Source: Bacteroidales bacterium (GTDB taxonomy: Bacteria; Bacteroidota; Bacteroidia; Bacteroidales; Muribaculaceae). Taken from it: a DNA stretch of 38,822 nt. The notes beneath the pieces were generated by a model. It had not been told where the DNA came from, made no database searches, and worked only from the letters and a program-made list of their open reading frames with translations. The DNA is taken from contig JAQXVL010000032.1 of the NCBI GenBank assembly GCA_029224905.1, positions 1-38,822 on the forward strand. The letters are read 5' to 3'. How positions within the stretch are numbered: the stretch's first letter is position 1; each line of letters starts with the position of its first letter. A program made the translations under genes and the position numbers. This document shows positions 1-7,877 of the stretch, one piece after another.

Positions 1-228
1 CGCTACGGCAACATGCTACGCCAAACGTTCGGTAGCCGCGTCCTTGGACCCGAACAGCCGTCGGTCGGCAAAATCCAACAATGGTACATTCGCCAACTGA
101 TGCTCAAGATTGAGACCACGGCGTCGATGCAACGCGTCAAAGAAATACTGCAACAAATCTACGAAAATTCGCTGTCGGATGCGCGAATGAAAACCGCACA
201 AATCTACTACGACGTCGACCCGTATTAG
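1..228 (+). CDS. priA: Primosomal protein N' (PriA helicase), C-terminal end, cut by window edge
   Basis: The frame is open from base 1 and ends in TAG at 226-228, so only the last 75 codons are present. The visible end carries features of the PriA C-terminus: an RVLGPEQPSVGKIQ segment, then a YIRQLMLKIE segment, and a terminal YYDVDPY. PriA is the DEAH-type helicase that reloads the replisome at stalled forks; the catalytic part lies outside the window. The stop codon overlaps the stop of the convergent M20 gene by 4 bp (the two genes share the bases TTAG), so there is no room for an intergenic terminator. Confidence 0.85.
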   Translation, partial: RYGNMLRQTFGSRVLGPEQPSVGKIQQWYIRQLMLKIETTASMQRVKEILQQIYENSLSDARMKTAQIYYDVDPY

Positions 229-1295
229 AGCGCGTTCCATAGCCTCAATCCGTCGAGCACGGTCGCATAGAGTTGAATCGCTTCACGGATTTCATCAAAG
301 CAGATATATTCATCGGCAGTGTGCGAGCGACTCGAATCGCCCGGACCGACCTTCACCGACGGGAACGGCATCAGCGCTTGGTCGCTCAACGTCGGCGAAC
401 CGAAAGGCTCTCTGCCGAGCGTGACGAAACGATTTACGATGGGATGGCTGAGCGCAATCGACGACGGACGAAGCCTCGTGCTGCGCGGCTCCAACCGACA
501 GTCGGGCACCGACTCACGAATCATCGCTAACGTCTGCTCATTGGTATACGCATCCGTCGTGCGCACGTCGACAACGATTTTACACAAATCCGGCACAACA
601 TTATGCTGCGTGCCTGCCGAAATTTGCGTCACGCTGATGCGCACCGGACCGAGGTAGTCCGACACACGTTCGAACTCCAACGAGCGCAACCGTTCAACGA
701 CCGGCAATGCCTTATAGATAGCGTTGACGCCCTCGGCGCGTGCCGCATGACCCGACACGCCGCAGATTTCGCCGTCGAGCACCATCAGACCCTTCTCGGC
801 AACAGCAGGATGCATTCCCGTAGGTTCGCCGACAATGGCAACGTCAATCGGCGGCAACATAGGCAAAACCGACTCCAACCCGTTGCGGCCGCTCACCTCC
901 TCCTCGCACGAAGCCAACATAACCAAATTGTATGCCTGACGCGATGAGCGTAGCAGCAGAAACACCGCAATAAGACTCACCAACGAAGCGCCGGCATCGT
1001 TACTGCCCAATCCGTAAAGGCGGTCGTCGACCTCCGTGGGCTCGTTCGGCGCATACGTCCAGCCCGCCACAGGTTTTACCGTATCGATGTGCGAATTCAG
1101 CAGAATCGTCGGTCGTGCAGCGTCGAAATCGTCGCTCACGCACCACACATTGTTGCCCGAACGGCGTACGTCGCAGCCATGACCGCGCAGAAACGCCTCA
1201 ACGGCATCGGCGGCACGAGCCTCATCGCGACTTACGCGAGGTATGCTTATCAGCGTTTTTAACAAATCTAACACTTCGTAATATATTTCGTCCAT
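225..1295 (-). CDS. M20 family metallo-deacylase (ArgE-like acylornithine/acylcitrulline deacylase)
   Basis: 356 aa. The M20 zinc-peptidase fold is clear: LLNSHIDTV (metal His and Asp of HxD) near residue 90, LGSNDAG (bridging Asp) near 117, CEEEVSGRNG (general-base and metal Glu) near 150, VGEPTG (metal acidic residue) near 175 and SHTADEY (last His) near 331. The dimerisation domain follows VSGHAA. Within M20 it looks most like the short ArgE/DapE-type enzymes that Bacteroidetes use to remove an acetyl or succinyl group from ornithine or citrulline in arginine synthesis. Which acyl group and which amino acid cannot be read from the sequence, and no other arg genes are adjacent. The start ATG at 1295 lies just downstream of a TAnnTTTG promoter box at 1314-1321. 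The gene is convergent with priA. Confidence 0.82.
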   Translation of the reverse strand: MDEIYYEVLDLLKTLISIPRVSRDEARAADAVEAFLRGHGCDVRRSGNNVWCVSDDFDAARPTILLNSHIDTVKPVAGWTYAPNEPTEVDDRLYGLGSNDAGASLVSLIAVFLLLRSSRQAYNLVMLASCEEEVSGRNGLESVLPMLPPIDVAIVGEPTGMHPAVAEKGLMVLDGEICGVSGHAARAEGVNAIYKALPVVERLRSLEFERVSDYLGPVRISVTQISAGTQHNVVPDLCKIVVDVRTTDAYTNEQTLAMIRESVPDCRLEPRSTRLRPSSIALSHPIVNRFVTLGREPFGSPTLSDQALMPFPSVKVGPGDSSRSHTADEYICFDEIREAIQLYATVLDGLRLWNAL

Positions 1296-1313
1296 TGCTT
1301 CTCAATTTTGCTA

Positions 1314-1321
1314 CAAATTTA
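1314..1321 (-). promoter_or_regulatory. Bacteroidetes -7 box for the M20 gene
   Basis: On the minus strand this reads TAAATTTG, matching TAnnTTTG. It lies about 19 bp upstream of the ATG at 1295, giving a very short leader. Confidence 0.55.
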
Positions 1322-1360
1322 AGCATTTGTCCGCATAATAGCGCTAAATAACCATTTTTA

Positions 1361-1391
1361 TTGCCAAAATAAAAAAATATAGATAATTTTG
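1361..1391 (+). promoter_or_regulatory. Promoter of the DUF4923 gene
   Basis: TTG at 1361-1363, a 20-bp spacer, then TAATTTTG at 1384-1391, matching the Bacteroidetes sigma-ABfr consensus. The start codon is 29 bp further on. Confidence 0.6.
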
Positions 1392-1420
1392 CTACTGAAA
1401 AAATCAAAACAACAAGACGT

Positions 1421-2044
1421 ATGAAAAAACTAATCTTACTAATCATTGCCATTGCGGCAATGTCGGCACAGACCTGCAAGGCAGACGATTTGAAAAGTAT
1501 TTTAGGGAAAATATCGGGAAGCGACATAGGCAACGTCGTTAGCGGCATATTCGGCAACGACGAATTCGACGTATCGAAACTCGAAGGCACGTGGAAAGCC
1601 ACCGGTCCGGCGGTAATGTTCAAGTCGGACGACCTGCTCCAAAAAGCCGGCGGTTCGGCAATCTCAACCACAGTCGAGAAGAAACTCAAGCCATACTACA
1701 CCAAACTCAAACTCGACAAATCGGCATTCACGTTCGACGGCTCGGGCAACTTCACCATGACCGTCAACAGCAAACAAATAAAAGGCACGATATCGAAAAA
1801 CAGCGACGGCTCGTACGCACTCAAATTCGGCTCGAGCGAGATAGCCTCCAAACTTGGCGGCGACAAATCGGTGACAGTCTACCTGCAATTGTCGGGCAAC
1901 TCCCTATCGATAGCCGGTGACGTCAAGAAAATGATTGAACTCGCCAAAAAATTCTCCAACCTCTCGTCGACCCTCAACAGCCTGGTTAAATTCCTCGACA
2001 AATACGACGAAATCTGCATCGGCGTAAAATACACCAAGCAATAG
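1421..2044 (+). CDS. DUF4923 family secreted protein
   Basis: 207 aa. An N-terminal signal peptide (MKKLILLIIAIAAMSAQTC, cleavage probably after KA at residue 21) is followed by a mature protein of about 185 residues. A helical segment leads to VSKLEGTWKATGPAVMFKSD and then alternating beta-rich stretches such as FTFDGSGNFTMTV and KGTISKNSDGSYALKF, a lipocalin-like pattern. This matches the DUF4923 family, common in Bacteroidales and of unknown function. The protein is probably periplasmic; there is no lipobox at the expected place although a Cys lies at residue 19. It is monocistronic, with its own promoter and a strong terminator at 2065-2092. Confidence 0.75.
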   Translation: MKKLILLIIAIAAMSAQTCKADDLKSILGKISGSDIGNVVSGIFGNDEFDVSKLEGTWKATGPAVMFKSDDLLQKAGGSAISTTVEKKLKPYYTKLKLDKSAFTFDGSGNFTMTVNSKQIKGTISKNSDGSYALKFGSSEIASKLGGDKSVTVYLQLSGNSLSIAGDVKKMIELAKKFSNLSSTLNSLVKFLDKYDEICIGVKYTKQ

Positions 2045-2064
2045 AGATAGTCGAAACGCATACC

Positions 2065-2092
2065 AAGCCGACCCTACAGGTCGGCTTTTTTC
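2065..2092 (+). terminator. Rho-independent terminator after the DUF4923 gene
   Basis: A 9-bp perfect stem AAGCCGACC / GGTCGGCTT with loop CTACA, followed by a T run. Confidence 0.85.
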
Positions 2093-2210
2093 GTGCGAAA
2101 ACAAAAGAGGGTGTATCAAAATTAGATACATCCTCTTTTTATTATGTTATAATGAAGGAATTGTTCACATTGGATAGTGTCCGAAAATATGTAAATTCGA
2201 AAAACCGGGT

Positions 2211-2241
2211 ACCCCTGCCGTGTCGATGATACGGCAGGGGT
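2211..2241 (+). repeat. Left-arm hairpin with GTCGATGAT loop
   Basis: An 11-bp perfect stem ACCCCTGCCGT / ACGGCAGGGGT closes loop GTCGATGAT. The right-arm counterpart (2538-2570, opposite orientation) has an almost identical loop but a different, still perfectly paired stem. Confidence 0.75.
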
Positions 2242-2537
2242 GGCTGTGCCGGAGGTACAGCAGTCGTGGGTAACACCAGGTTTAGCCTCGGAGAGGTTCA
2301 ACCCGGTGAATGTCAGCAAATTAGAACACGAGCTTCGGAGATGCTCGGTTGTGATAATAGACGCAGTCGACGTGGCTATAGACCGATTTAAGGTTTCTAA
2401 TTCCTGATTCCGTTTTCTACTATCACGACCGAACCTCTCACGAGGTTCGAATATCTATGTCGTTGTCGTTCACCGGGTTAAGTACCTCCGGCACTGAACC
2501 CGGCGTTACCCACAATTGGCACCCCTCCGGGGCTTTT

Positions 2538-2570
2538 CATTCTCATCGTATCTTCGACACGATGAGAATG
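2538..2570 (-). repeat. Right-arm hairpin with GTCGAAGAT loop
   Basis: A 12-bp perfect stem; on the minus strand CATTCTCATCGT / ACGATGAGAATG closes GTCGAAGAT. It is the inverted partner of the hairpin at 2211-2241. Confidence 0.75.
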
Positions 2571-2720
2571 CCCGGTCGTACCGTTAGAAGTGAATATTGC
2601 TGCTACGGGGTATATCCTCGAATTATTCTGATGAGATAGCAAACGAGAAGGTCTATCAATAGTTTTATTTTGATACACTCTCTTTTTTTTGTTTGCTCAT
2701 TAGAGATCGCCCGGTGGCAT

Positions 2721-2754
2721 AAAAAAATCCGACTAATCTCTCGATCCGTCGGAC
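2721..2754 (-). terminator. Terminator of the NagB-like/PIG-L gene
   Basis: On the minus strand TCCGAC (2753-2748) pairs with GTCGGA (2733-2728), followed by a run of seven T's. It lies about 45 bp past the stop codon at 2799. Confidence 0.7.
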
Positions 2755-2798
2755 TCCTTAACCTATGATTCACTTATTTGTTGTTGTTGCTTGCTAAA

Positions 2799-4784
2799 TT
2801 ATCTGATTGGATGATATTCAACAAACGCTTCGATAGCCTCGTACGATGCAAGTCCGAGACTGCTGTAGAGTTGCGCGGTAGCGCGGTTGCGGTCTTCGGC
2901 GCGTTGCCAGAAGAGACGGTCGTCGTCGCCCAAGAAGGGAGCATTTTCCATCTGCGACTGGTGCTTGAGGATTGTGTTGCGTTTGAAGCGGAGCTGTTCG
3001 GGGCTCATCGGGACAGCCATTTCGATGTGGTCGATTTCCCATTCAGCCCATGCGCCGCGATACATCCAAATGCGGCAATCGTTCATAAACTCTGCTTTCT
3101 CTTCGAGGAGTTCGTCGATAGCGGCAAAGACAGCGTCGGTGCACACTTTGTGCGTTCCGTGCGGGTCTGCCAAGTCGCCTGCCACGAAGATTTCGTGCGG
3201 TTTAACCGATTCGATGAGGTCTTTAACGATTTTGACGTCGCGTTCTTCGAGGTCGCCTTTCTTGATTGCTCCGGTTTCGTAGAAGGGGAGGTCAAGATGG
3301 TGTACGTTTTCCGGCTTAACGCCCATAAAGTTGCAAGCCGTACGAGCCTCTGCGCGGCGGATGCGTCCTTTGAGGAAGCGGAGGTCTTCGATGTCGATGT
3401 CGCCGGGTTTCTTTGTTGCCAGGAAGTCTTTGATTTCTTGGCTTTTTTGGCGATATGTCTCAGTGTCAAGACCGTAGCGCTCTGCGATAAGGTCGTTGAC
3501 CATGATGTAGCGGAACATGTCTTCGTCGCCGACGGCGATGTTACCCGAGGTTTCGTAAGCCACGTGCACGTCGTGCTTTTGGTCGACGAGGCGTTTGAGC
3601 GTGCCGCCCATCGAGATGACGTCGTCGTCGGGGTGCGGGCTGAACACGATGACGCGCTTCGGATAGGGTTTTGCGCGTTCGGGACGATAGGTGTCGTCGG
3701 CATCGGGCTTACCGCCGGGCCAGCCGGTGATGGTGTGCTGGATGTCGTTGAACACTTTGATGTTTACGTCGTATGCCGAGCCGTAGAGGGCAACGAGTTC
3801 GTTGAGCCCGTGGTCGTTAAAGTCTTTGTTGGTGAGCTTGAGGATGGGTTTGCCTGTTTCGTGGCAGAGCCATGCGATGGCGCGACGAATCAGCTTGTTG
3901 TTCCATTCGCAAGAGGTTACCAACCAAGGGTGGTTGATGCGGGTAAGTTTCTCGGCAGCCGAAAGGTCGAGAACAACCTCTGCGTTGCGGTGCGATTGGA
4001 GGAACGATGCCGGAACTGCTTCGCCCATTTGTCCTTCGACGGTGGCTGCTACCACTTTCGACATTGTTTCGCCCCACGACATGCAGATGATGCGTTTTGC
4101 GCTGAGGATGTTCGAAATGCCGAGGGTGATTGCTGTTGTCGGTGCAACTTCTACGTTGTAGTAGCTGCTCATTGCGCGGCGTGTTTGGCTGCTGATGAAC
4201 GACAAGCGGCAACCTGAAGATTGTTGCGAGCCCGGCTCGTTGAAGGCGATGTTGCCCGATGCGCCGATTTCGCATATAGCAAGGTCAAGCCCTCCGGCAG
4301 CGTCGATGTCGGCTTCGTAGGCTTTGCATGCTTCGTAGATGTCGGCGTGCGGCGCTTCAACGTTGAATGTATGTACGTTTTCGGGCTTTACGTTTGTTTG
4401 GCTGATAAAAATCGATTGCAGACGGTCGATTGTCTTCGGTTGTCCGTCGGCTGAGGGGTAGAAATCGGCAATGTTGAAAATTACAAGGTTGTCGAACGAT
4501 ACTTTTCCTGCTTTGTAGAGCGAAATCAGTTCGGTGTAGACCGGAATGACTGCGTTGCCTGCGCCGAGCGCAACTACGCATTTACCTTTCAAATCGACCG
4601 ACTTGCGAATGGTTTTCGCCACTTCTTCCGCGATGTGGGCGGCGCCTTCGTCGGCTGTTTCGAAAATGCTGGTATACACTTTTTCTTCACGGCATAATGC
4701 TGCAAATTCCAATTTGTTCTCCGGAGCGTAATATTTCTTCGGAACTTGGTCTAATTTGATTTGTGAACTTAAGTTATTTTTCAT
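2799..4784 (-). CDS. NagB-like domain fused to PIG-L (LmbE) deacetylase domain
   Basis: 661 aa. Residues about 35-330 align with glucosamine-6-phosphate deaminase, including AGKVSFDNLVIFN and NIAFNEPGS, but key catalytic positions are changed: the E. coli Asp72 site in FNMDEY is Ala106 here (FNIADF), and Asp141/His143 of GPDGH are Ser176/Asn178 (GASGN). Glu148 is kept (Glu183). Residues about 375-560 are a PIG-L/LmbE zinc deacetylase domain with intact FSPHPDDD (384-388) and ADPHGTH (539-545). So the deaminase half is probably inactive or altered and may act as a sugar-phosphate sensor or scaffold, while the deacetylase half is probably active on an N-acetylated amino sugar. It is divergent from nagB across 190 bp, which supports amino-sugar metabolism. 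No signal peptide is seen, so it is cytoplasmic. The substrate is unknown. Confidence 0.82.
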   Translation of the reverse strand: MKNNLSSQIKLDQVPKKYYAPENKLEFAALCREEKVYTSIFETADEGAAHIAEEVAKTIRKSVDLKGKCVVALGAGNAVIPVYTELISLYKAGKVSFDNLVIFNIADFYPSADGQPKTIDRLQSIFISQTNVKPENVHTFNVEAPHADIYEACKAYEADIDAAGGLDLAICEIGASGNIAFNEPGSQQSSGCRLSFISSQTRRAMSSYYNVEVAPTTAITLGISNILSAKRIICMSWGETMSKVVAATVEGQMGEAVPASFLQSHRNAEVVLDLSAAEKLTRINHPWLVTSCEWNNKLIRRAIAWLCHETGKPILKLTNKDFNDHGLNELVALYGSAYDVNIKVFNDIQHTITGWPGGKPDADDTYRPERAKPYPKRVIVFSPHPDDDVISMGGTLKRLVDQKHDVHVAYETSGNIAVGDEDMFRYIMVNDLIAERYGLDTETYRQKSQEIKDFLATKKPGDIDIEDLRFLKGRIRRAEARTACNFMGVKPENVHHLDLPFYETGAIKKGDLEERDVKIVKDLIESVKPHEIFVAGDLADPHGTHKVCTDAVFAAIDELLEEKAEFMNDCRIWMYRGAWAEWEIDHIEMAVPMSPEQLRFKRNTILKHQSQMENAPFLGDDDRLFWQRAEDRNRATAQLYSSLGLASYEAIEAFVEYHPIR

Positions 4785-4806
4785 CTTGCAAATCCTTTAG
4801 GATATA

Positions 4807-4814
4807 CAAAGGTA
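4807..4814 (-). promoter_or_regulatory. -7 box for the NagB-like/PIG-L gene
   Basis: The minus strand reads TACCTTTG, a full match to TAnnTTTG, 23 bp upstream of the ATG. Confidence 0.65.
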
Positions 4815-4941
4815 TAGTTTATTTATTATCGCTAAAACGCTTTTAACAGAATTTTAGCATTAATATCTTTTTTTATTGCTATAATGGTTTGTTTGCGCTA
4901 CAAAGATACGATTATATTTCGAAAATTCAAAATTTTATGTT

Positions 4942-4949
4942 TAAATTTG
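4942..4949 (+). promoter_or_regulatory. -7 box for nagB
   Basis: TAAATTTG, 25 bp upstream of the nagB ATG at 4975. The two divergent promoters share an AT-rich intergenic region (4785-4974). Confidence 0.6.
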
Positions 4950-4974
4950 CGGTATCAATCAAACTTACAAAACC

Positions 4975-5784
4975 ATGCGTTTAATAATTGAACCTGACTA
5001 TGAAAAAGTGTCGCAATGGGCGGCGAACTATGTAGCAAAGAGAATTAATGAAGCCCAACCAACTGCAGAAAAGCCTTTTGTGCTCGGTTGCCCGACAGGA
5101 AGTTCTCCACTTGGAATGTATAAAAAACTCATCGAGCTCAATCGTGCCGGTAAGGTTAGTTTTGAAAATGTTGTTACCTTCAACATGGACGAATACTGCG
5201 GTTTGCCCGAAGAGCATCCTGAAAGTTATCACTCTTTTATGTGGAACAACTTTTTCAGCCACATTAATATAAAGAAGGAGAACGTCAACATCCTCAACGG
5301 CAACGCAGCCGACCCGATTGCGGAATGCGAACGCTACGAAGCGAAGATTGCATCGTACGGCGGCATCGACTTGTTCCTCGGCGGCGTGGGGCCCGACGGT
5401 CATATCGCTTTCAACGAGCCCGGCTCGTCGTTGACTTCTAAAACTCGTATGAAAACTCTTACGCTCGACACGAAGATTGCCAACTCGCGCTTCTTCGACG
5501 GCGACATCACGAAAGTCCCCGAAACGGCATTGACCGTAGGTGTCGGAACCGTTATGGCTGCTAAAAGCGTGCTGATTATCGTCAACGGCTACAACAAGGC
5601 TCGCGCGCTTCAACAGGGCGTCGAAGGTGCCGTGTCGCAGATGTGGACAATCACCGCTTTGCAGATGCACCGCCAGGCAATCATCGTTGCCGACGAGGCT
5701 GCTACAATGGAACTTAAAGTGGGCACTTATCGCTACTTTAAAGATATCGAGGGCAAAAATCTCGACCCGGATACATTGCTTTGA
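4975..5784 (+). CDS. nagB: Glucosamine-6-phosphate deaminase
   Basis: 269 aa, close to the 266 aa of E. coli NagB. It converts glucosamine-6-phosphate to fructose-6-phosphate plus ammonia, feeding amino sugars into glycolysis. All four catalytic residues are present at the E. coli positions: Asp72 in FNMDEY, Asp141 and His143 in [11 protein letters not shown], and Glu148. The phosphate-binding segment [15 protein letters not shown] is intact. It is cytoplasmic. It is divergent from the NagB-like/PIG-L gene, whose corresponding residues are lost, so this gene is likely to supply the actual deaminase activity. The ammonia it releases gives a possible functional link to the nearby amtB, but that is inference. 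Confidence 0.95.
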   Translation: MRLIIEPDYEKVSQWAANYVAKRINEAQPTAEKPFVLGCPTGSSPLGMYKKLIELNRAGKVSFENVVTFNMDEYCGLPEEHPESYHSFMWNNFFSHINIKKENVNILNGNAADPIAECERYEAKIASYGGIDLFLGGVGPDGHIAFNEPGSSLTSKTRMKTLTLDTKIANSRFFDGDITKVPETALTVGVGTVMAAKSVLIIVNGYNKARALQQGVEGAVSQMWTITALQMHRQAIIVADEAATMELKVGTYRYFKDIEGKNLDPDTLL

Positions 5785-5803
5785 TTGGTTATTTAATAAT
5801 TAA

Positions 5804-5844
5804 AAAATGGCGGACCCGCTTGGCACTCTTGCTGCGGGTCCGCC
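5804..5844 (-). terminator. Strong hairpin terminator between nagB and amtB
   Basis: An 11-bp perfect stem GGCGGACCCGC / GCGGGTCCGCC (5809-5819 with 5834-5844). The T run lies on the minus-strand side, so it works best for transcripts coming from amtB but the hairpin may stop both. Confidence 0.75.
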
Positions 5845-5886
5845 TGATTGTTGAATATGAAAGCATTATAGTGCTTTTTCTTAGTT

Positions 5887-7188
5887 TTAGTTGTCAGCCA
5901 TCACACCGTAGTGCTCGTCGTGCTGGCTGATGTCGAGACCGATAGCCTCGCTGCGTGCCGATACGCGCATCGGTATCATCTTGTTGGTAATCCAATAAAG
6001 CGCATAACTTACCACGAACGTGTAAGCACCGACAGCAACCACTGCTGCAAGGTGGATAAGGAATACGTCGACGTTGCCTACCACCAAGCCGTTTACAAAG
6101 ATTCCCGTAAGGATTGTTCCGAAGATACCGCCGACGCCGTGGGTCGGGAATACGTCGAGTGCGTCGTCGACTGTTGTTTTGTTTTTCCAATATACCGCGA
6201 TGTTGCAAATTATCGTGGTTGTCAATGCGATGAATATGCTTTGTCCGACGGTGACATAGCCTGCCGACGGAGTGATTGCAACGAGTCCGACTACGGCGCC
6301 GATGGCGGCACCCATTGCCGACGGCTTGCGTCCGCGCAGACAGTCGAAGAAAATCCATGCCATCATAGCCGTTGCCGATGCCGTGTTAGTGTTTAAGAAA
6401 GCCTTGATGGCAGTGCTGTCGGCGGCGAGCGACGAGCCGGCATTGAAACCGAACCAACCGAGCCAAAGCATTGCGGCTCCCAAGATTACGAACGGGATGT
6501 TGGCAGGTTCGTGGTGGTCTTGCTGCTTGCGGCGGCCTAAGAAAATCGCTCCGGCAAGTGCCGCTACACCCGATGAGGCGTGCACGACAATACCTCCGGC
6601 AAAGTCGACTACCCCCAGTTGTCGCAAAAATCCGTCGGGATGCCATGTCCAGTGCGCCAGCGGGCAATAGACGAAGATGCAAAACAGAATCATAAACACC
6701 ATATACGCCGAGAAACGTACGCGCTCGGCAAATGAGCCGGTGATTAGCGACGGCGTTATGATGGCAAACTTCATCTGGAAAAGAGCATAGAGTGCCAACG
6801 GTATCGTCGGCGCCAAGTAGGTGTCGACTTTTGCTCCTACATCTTTAAACATAAAGAAAGTCGCCGGGTTGCCTATAAATCCGCCCACATCTTCGCCGAA
6901 CGCCAGGCTGAACCCGAATGCCACCCACAATACGCTGATTATGCCCATAGCTATAAAACTCTGCAGAATTGTCGAGATTACGTTTTTCTGCCCGACCATA
7001 CCGCCGTAGAAAAACGACAGTCCGGGCGTCATCATCAGTACGAAAATTGTTGCTGTAATCATCCATGCAACGTTCGCTGCATCGAAATTGCCGTCTGCTT
7101 ACCATAGCCCGGGTTGCTCCGGCATAAATACGCCAATCAAACCTAAAACAATAACGATTGACATTAAAATAATCCATCTCTTTTTCAT
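5887..7188 (-). pseudogene. amtB: Ammonium transporter amtB with an in-frame stop at codon 30
   Basis: Reading from the ATG at 7188 gives a signal peptide-like start (MKKRWIILMSIVIVLGLIGV, then FMPEQPGLW), then TAA at 7101-7099, then the same frame continues ADGNFDAANVAWMITATIF into a full AmtB (391 aa from the internal Met at 7062). The transporter body is intact, with about 11 membrane segments, FFYGGMV, the twin pore histidines in VVHASSGVAAL and FPTHGVGGI, and a normal C-terminal tail. AmtB conducts ammonium across the inner membrane. The stop lies in the short linker between the leader and TM1, so either the gene is dead, or translation restarts at 7062 to give a protein without leader, or the base is an assembly error. 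No glnK is adjacent. Confidence 0.75.
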
Positions 7189-7235
7189 TTGTCTATAAAT
7201 TTAAGACCTATTCTTTCTATTTGTTGCTCACACCG

Positions 7236-7243
7236 CAAAATTA
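7236..7243 (-). promoter_or_regulatory. -7 box for amtB
   Basis: The minus strand reads TAATTTTG, 47 bp upstream of the ATG at 7188. Its presence supports 7188, not 7062, as the ancestral start. Confidence 0.5.
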
Positions 7244-7444
7244 CAAACAAATTTCTAATTCCGCAAGAAATTATGAACAAAATGATTGTAAAATTTCAAA
7301 TTAGCTGTCGAAATGCTTTATTAATTGTGCTTGCAGTACCATATTGACGGTGTGCTGGGTGGTTTGTGAGCAAAAACCTAACGGCAGTGCGGCGCTCCGG
7401 CGGCACTCGCTCGCTATACCTTAATTATATATAAGAAGTAGATT

Positions 7445-7530
7445 CGGGACAAAATAGCGCAAAAACGGGCAAAAATCGGGACAAATTGGCACGATTTTGG
7501 CTGAAAAAAATGCTATATTTGTCCCGATTT
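7445..7530. repeat. Direct and inverted copies of CGGGACAAA around a promoter
   Basis: CGGGACAAA occurs at 7445-7453 and 7477-7485. AAATCGGGACAAAT (7473-7486) is a perfect 14-bp inverted copy of ATTTGTCCCGATTT (7517-7530). The latter overlaps the TATATTTG promoter box at 7514-7521. This looks like an operator for the disrupted gene downstream. The rest of 7244-7540 holds nothing I recognise. Confidence 0.5.
7514..7521 (+). promoter_or_regulatory. -7 box upstream of the Fic-like remnant
   Basis: TATATTTG matches TAnnTTTG and is embedded in the inverted repeat described at 7445-7530. Confidence 0.45.
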
Positions 7531-7541
7531 CGTTTCGCAGT

Positions 7542-7658
7542 GTAGATTCTATCGACTACAAAAAAGCGATGCTGATGTTCTACGAGCAAAACAACATTGC
7601 CGCATTCAAGCGGATTTTCATCGAGCAATTCCTCTTCGCCGTCAAAACTTATTTTTAG
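7542..7658 (+). pseudogene. 3' remnant of a Fic-like protein gene
   Basis: An open stretch of 38 codons ending in TAG reads VDSIDYKKAMLMFYEQ and ends FLFAVKTYF. This resembles the C-terminal tail of bacterial Fic/DOC-domain AMP-transferases, after the HPFxDGNGR core, which is absent. No start codon or N-terminal domain precedes it; only a promoter and its inverted repeats remain just upstream, which suggests an internal deletion. Family assignment rests on a short tail and is tentative. Confidence 0.4.
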
Positions 7659-7721
7659 CCTGCTTGAAACACAGATGTTTAAAAAAAATCATGCTGCGGA
7701 TGAATAAAAATCACTAAAAAG

Positions 7722-7752
7722 TTTGTATTTATTGAATTTATGCTTATATTTG
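7722..7752 (+). promoter_or_regulatory. Promoter of the tryptophan operon
   Basis: TTTG (7722-7725), a 19-bp spacer, then TATATTTG (7745-7752), an essentially perfect Bacteroidetes promoter. Transcription would begin near 7759, a few bases before the leader peptide start. Confidence 0.8.
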
Positions 7753-7765
7753 CAGCATAAATGAT

Positions 7766-7819
7766 ATGAAAATGGCAAATTTATTAAATATGCATTGGTG
7801 GCGTTGCTTTAGGCTCTAA
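7766..7819 (+). CDS. trpL: trp operon leader peptide
   Basis: A 17-codon frame, MKMANLLNMHWWRCFRL, ending in TAA at 7817-7819; a second possible start is the ATG at 7772. Two adjacent Trp codons lie at 7796-7801. The stop codon sits inside the 5' arm of the antiterminator (7812-7822), so ribosome position decides which hairpin forms. It is too short for ordinary gene callers. The arrangement corresponds to the leader motif described upstream of trp genes in Bacteroidetes (Bacteroid-trp RNA). Confidence 0.88.
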   Translation: MKMANLLNMHWWRCFRL

Positions 7820-7877
7820 GTTTAAAGCGCGTTGTTGATGTGTGTATAATGATTTAGAAATTAATAACTTAGAGTCC
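7812..7877 (+). promoter_or_regulatory. Antiterminator stem of the trp attenuator
   Basis: GGCTCTAAGTT (7812-7822) pairs with AACTTAGAG plus CC (7866-7877, one bulged T). This pairing is mutually exclusive with the terminator, because 7871-7877 is also the 5' arm of the terminator stem. A ribosome stalled at the Trp codons leaves 7812-7822 free and permits read-through. Confidence 0.8.

Larger units (their letters stand above)
2107..2682. mobile_element. Non-coding element with terminal inverted repeats and two inverted structured arms
   Basis: The ends are GAGGGTGTATCAAAAT (2107-2122) and its inverted copy at 2667-2682 with one mismatch. Inside are a left arm (about 2202-2360) and a right arm (about 2411-2577) that are inverted copies of the same module. 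Shared blocks in module orientation are a hairpin, GTGGGTAAC, AACCCGGTGAA and GGTYGTGATARTAG. The only open frames are about 60-75 codons, in repeat sequence, and match no protein I recognise. The layout suggests a non-autonomous mobile element or a dispersed structured repeat. No clear target-site duplication is visible. The left end also forms a terminator-like hairpin (GAGGATGTATC-type stem followed by T's at 2131-2140). Confidence 0.6.

Noticed and set aside
2211..2577. GGA-loop hairpins as CsrA binding sites
   Set aside because: The loops fit the CsrA pattern, but Bacteroidetes generally lack CsrA, so the resemblance is not used as a function.
2122..2639. Small ORFs of 60-66 codons on both strands
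   Set aside because: They are translations of the inverted structured repeat and similar frames appear in both arms by symmetry.
2778..4217. 479-codon plus-strand open frame
   Set aside because: It is antisense to the NagB-like/PIG-L gene, has low-complexity Val/Phe/Cys-rich content and no family resemblance.
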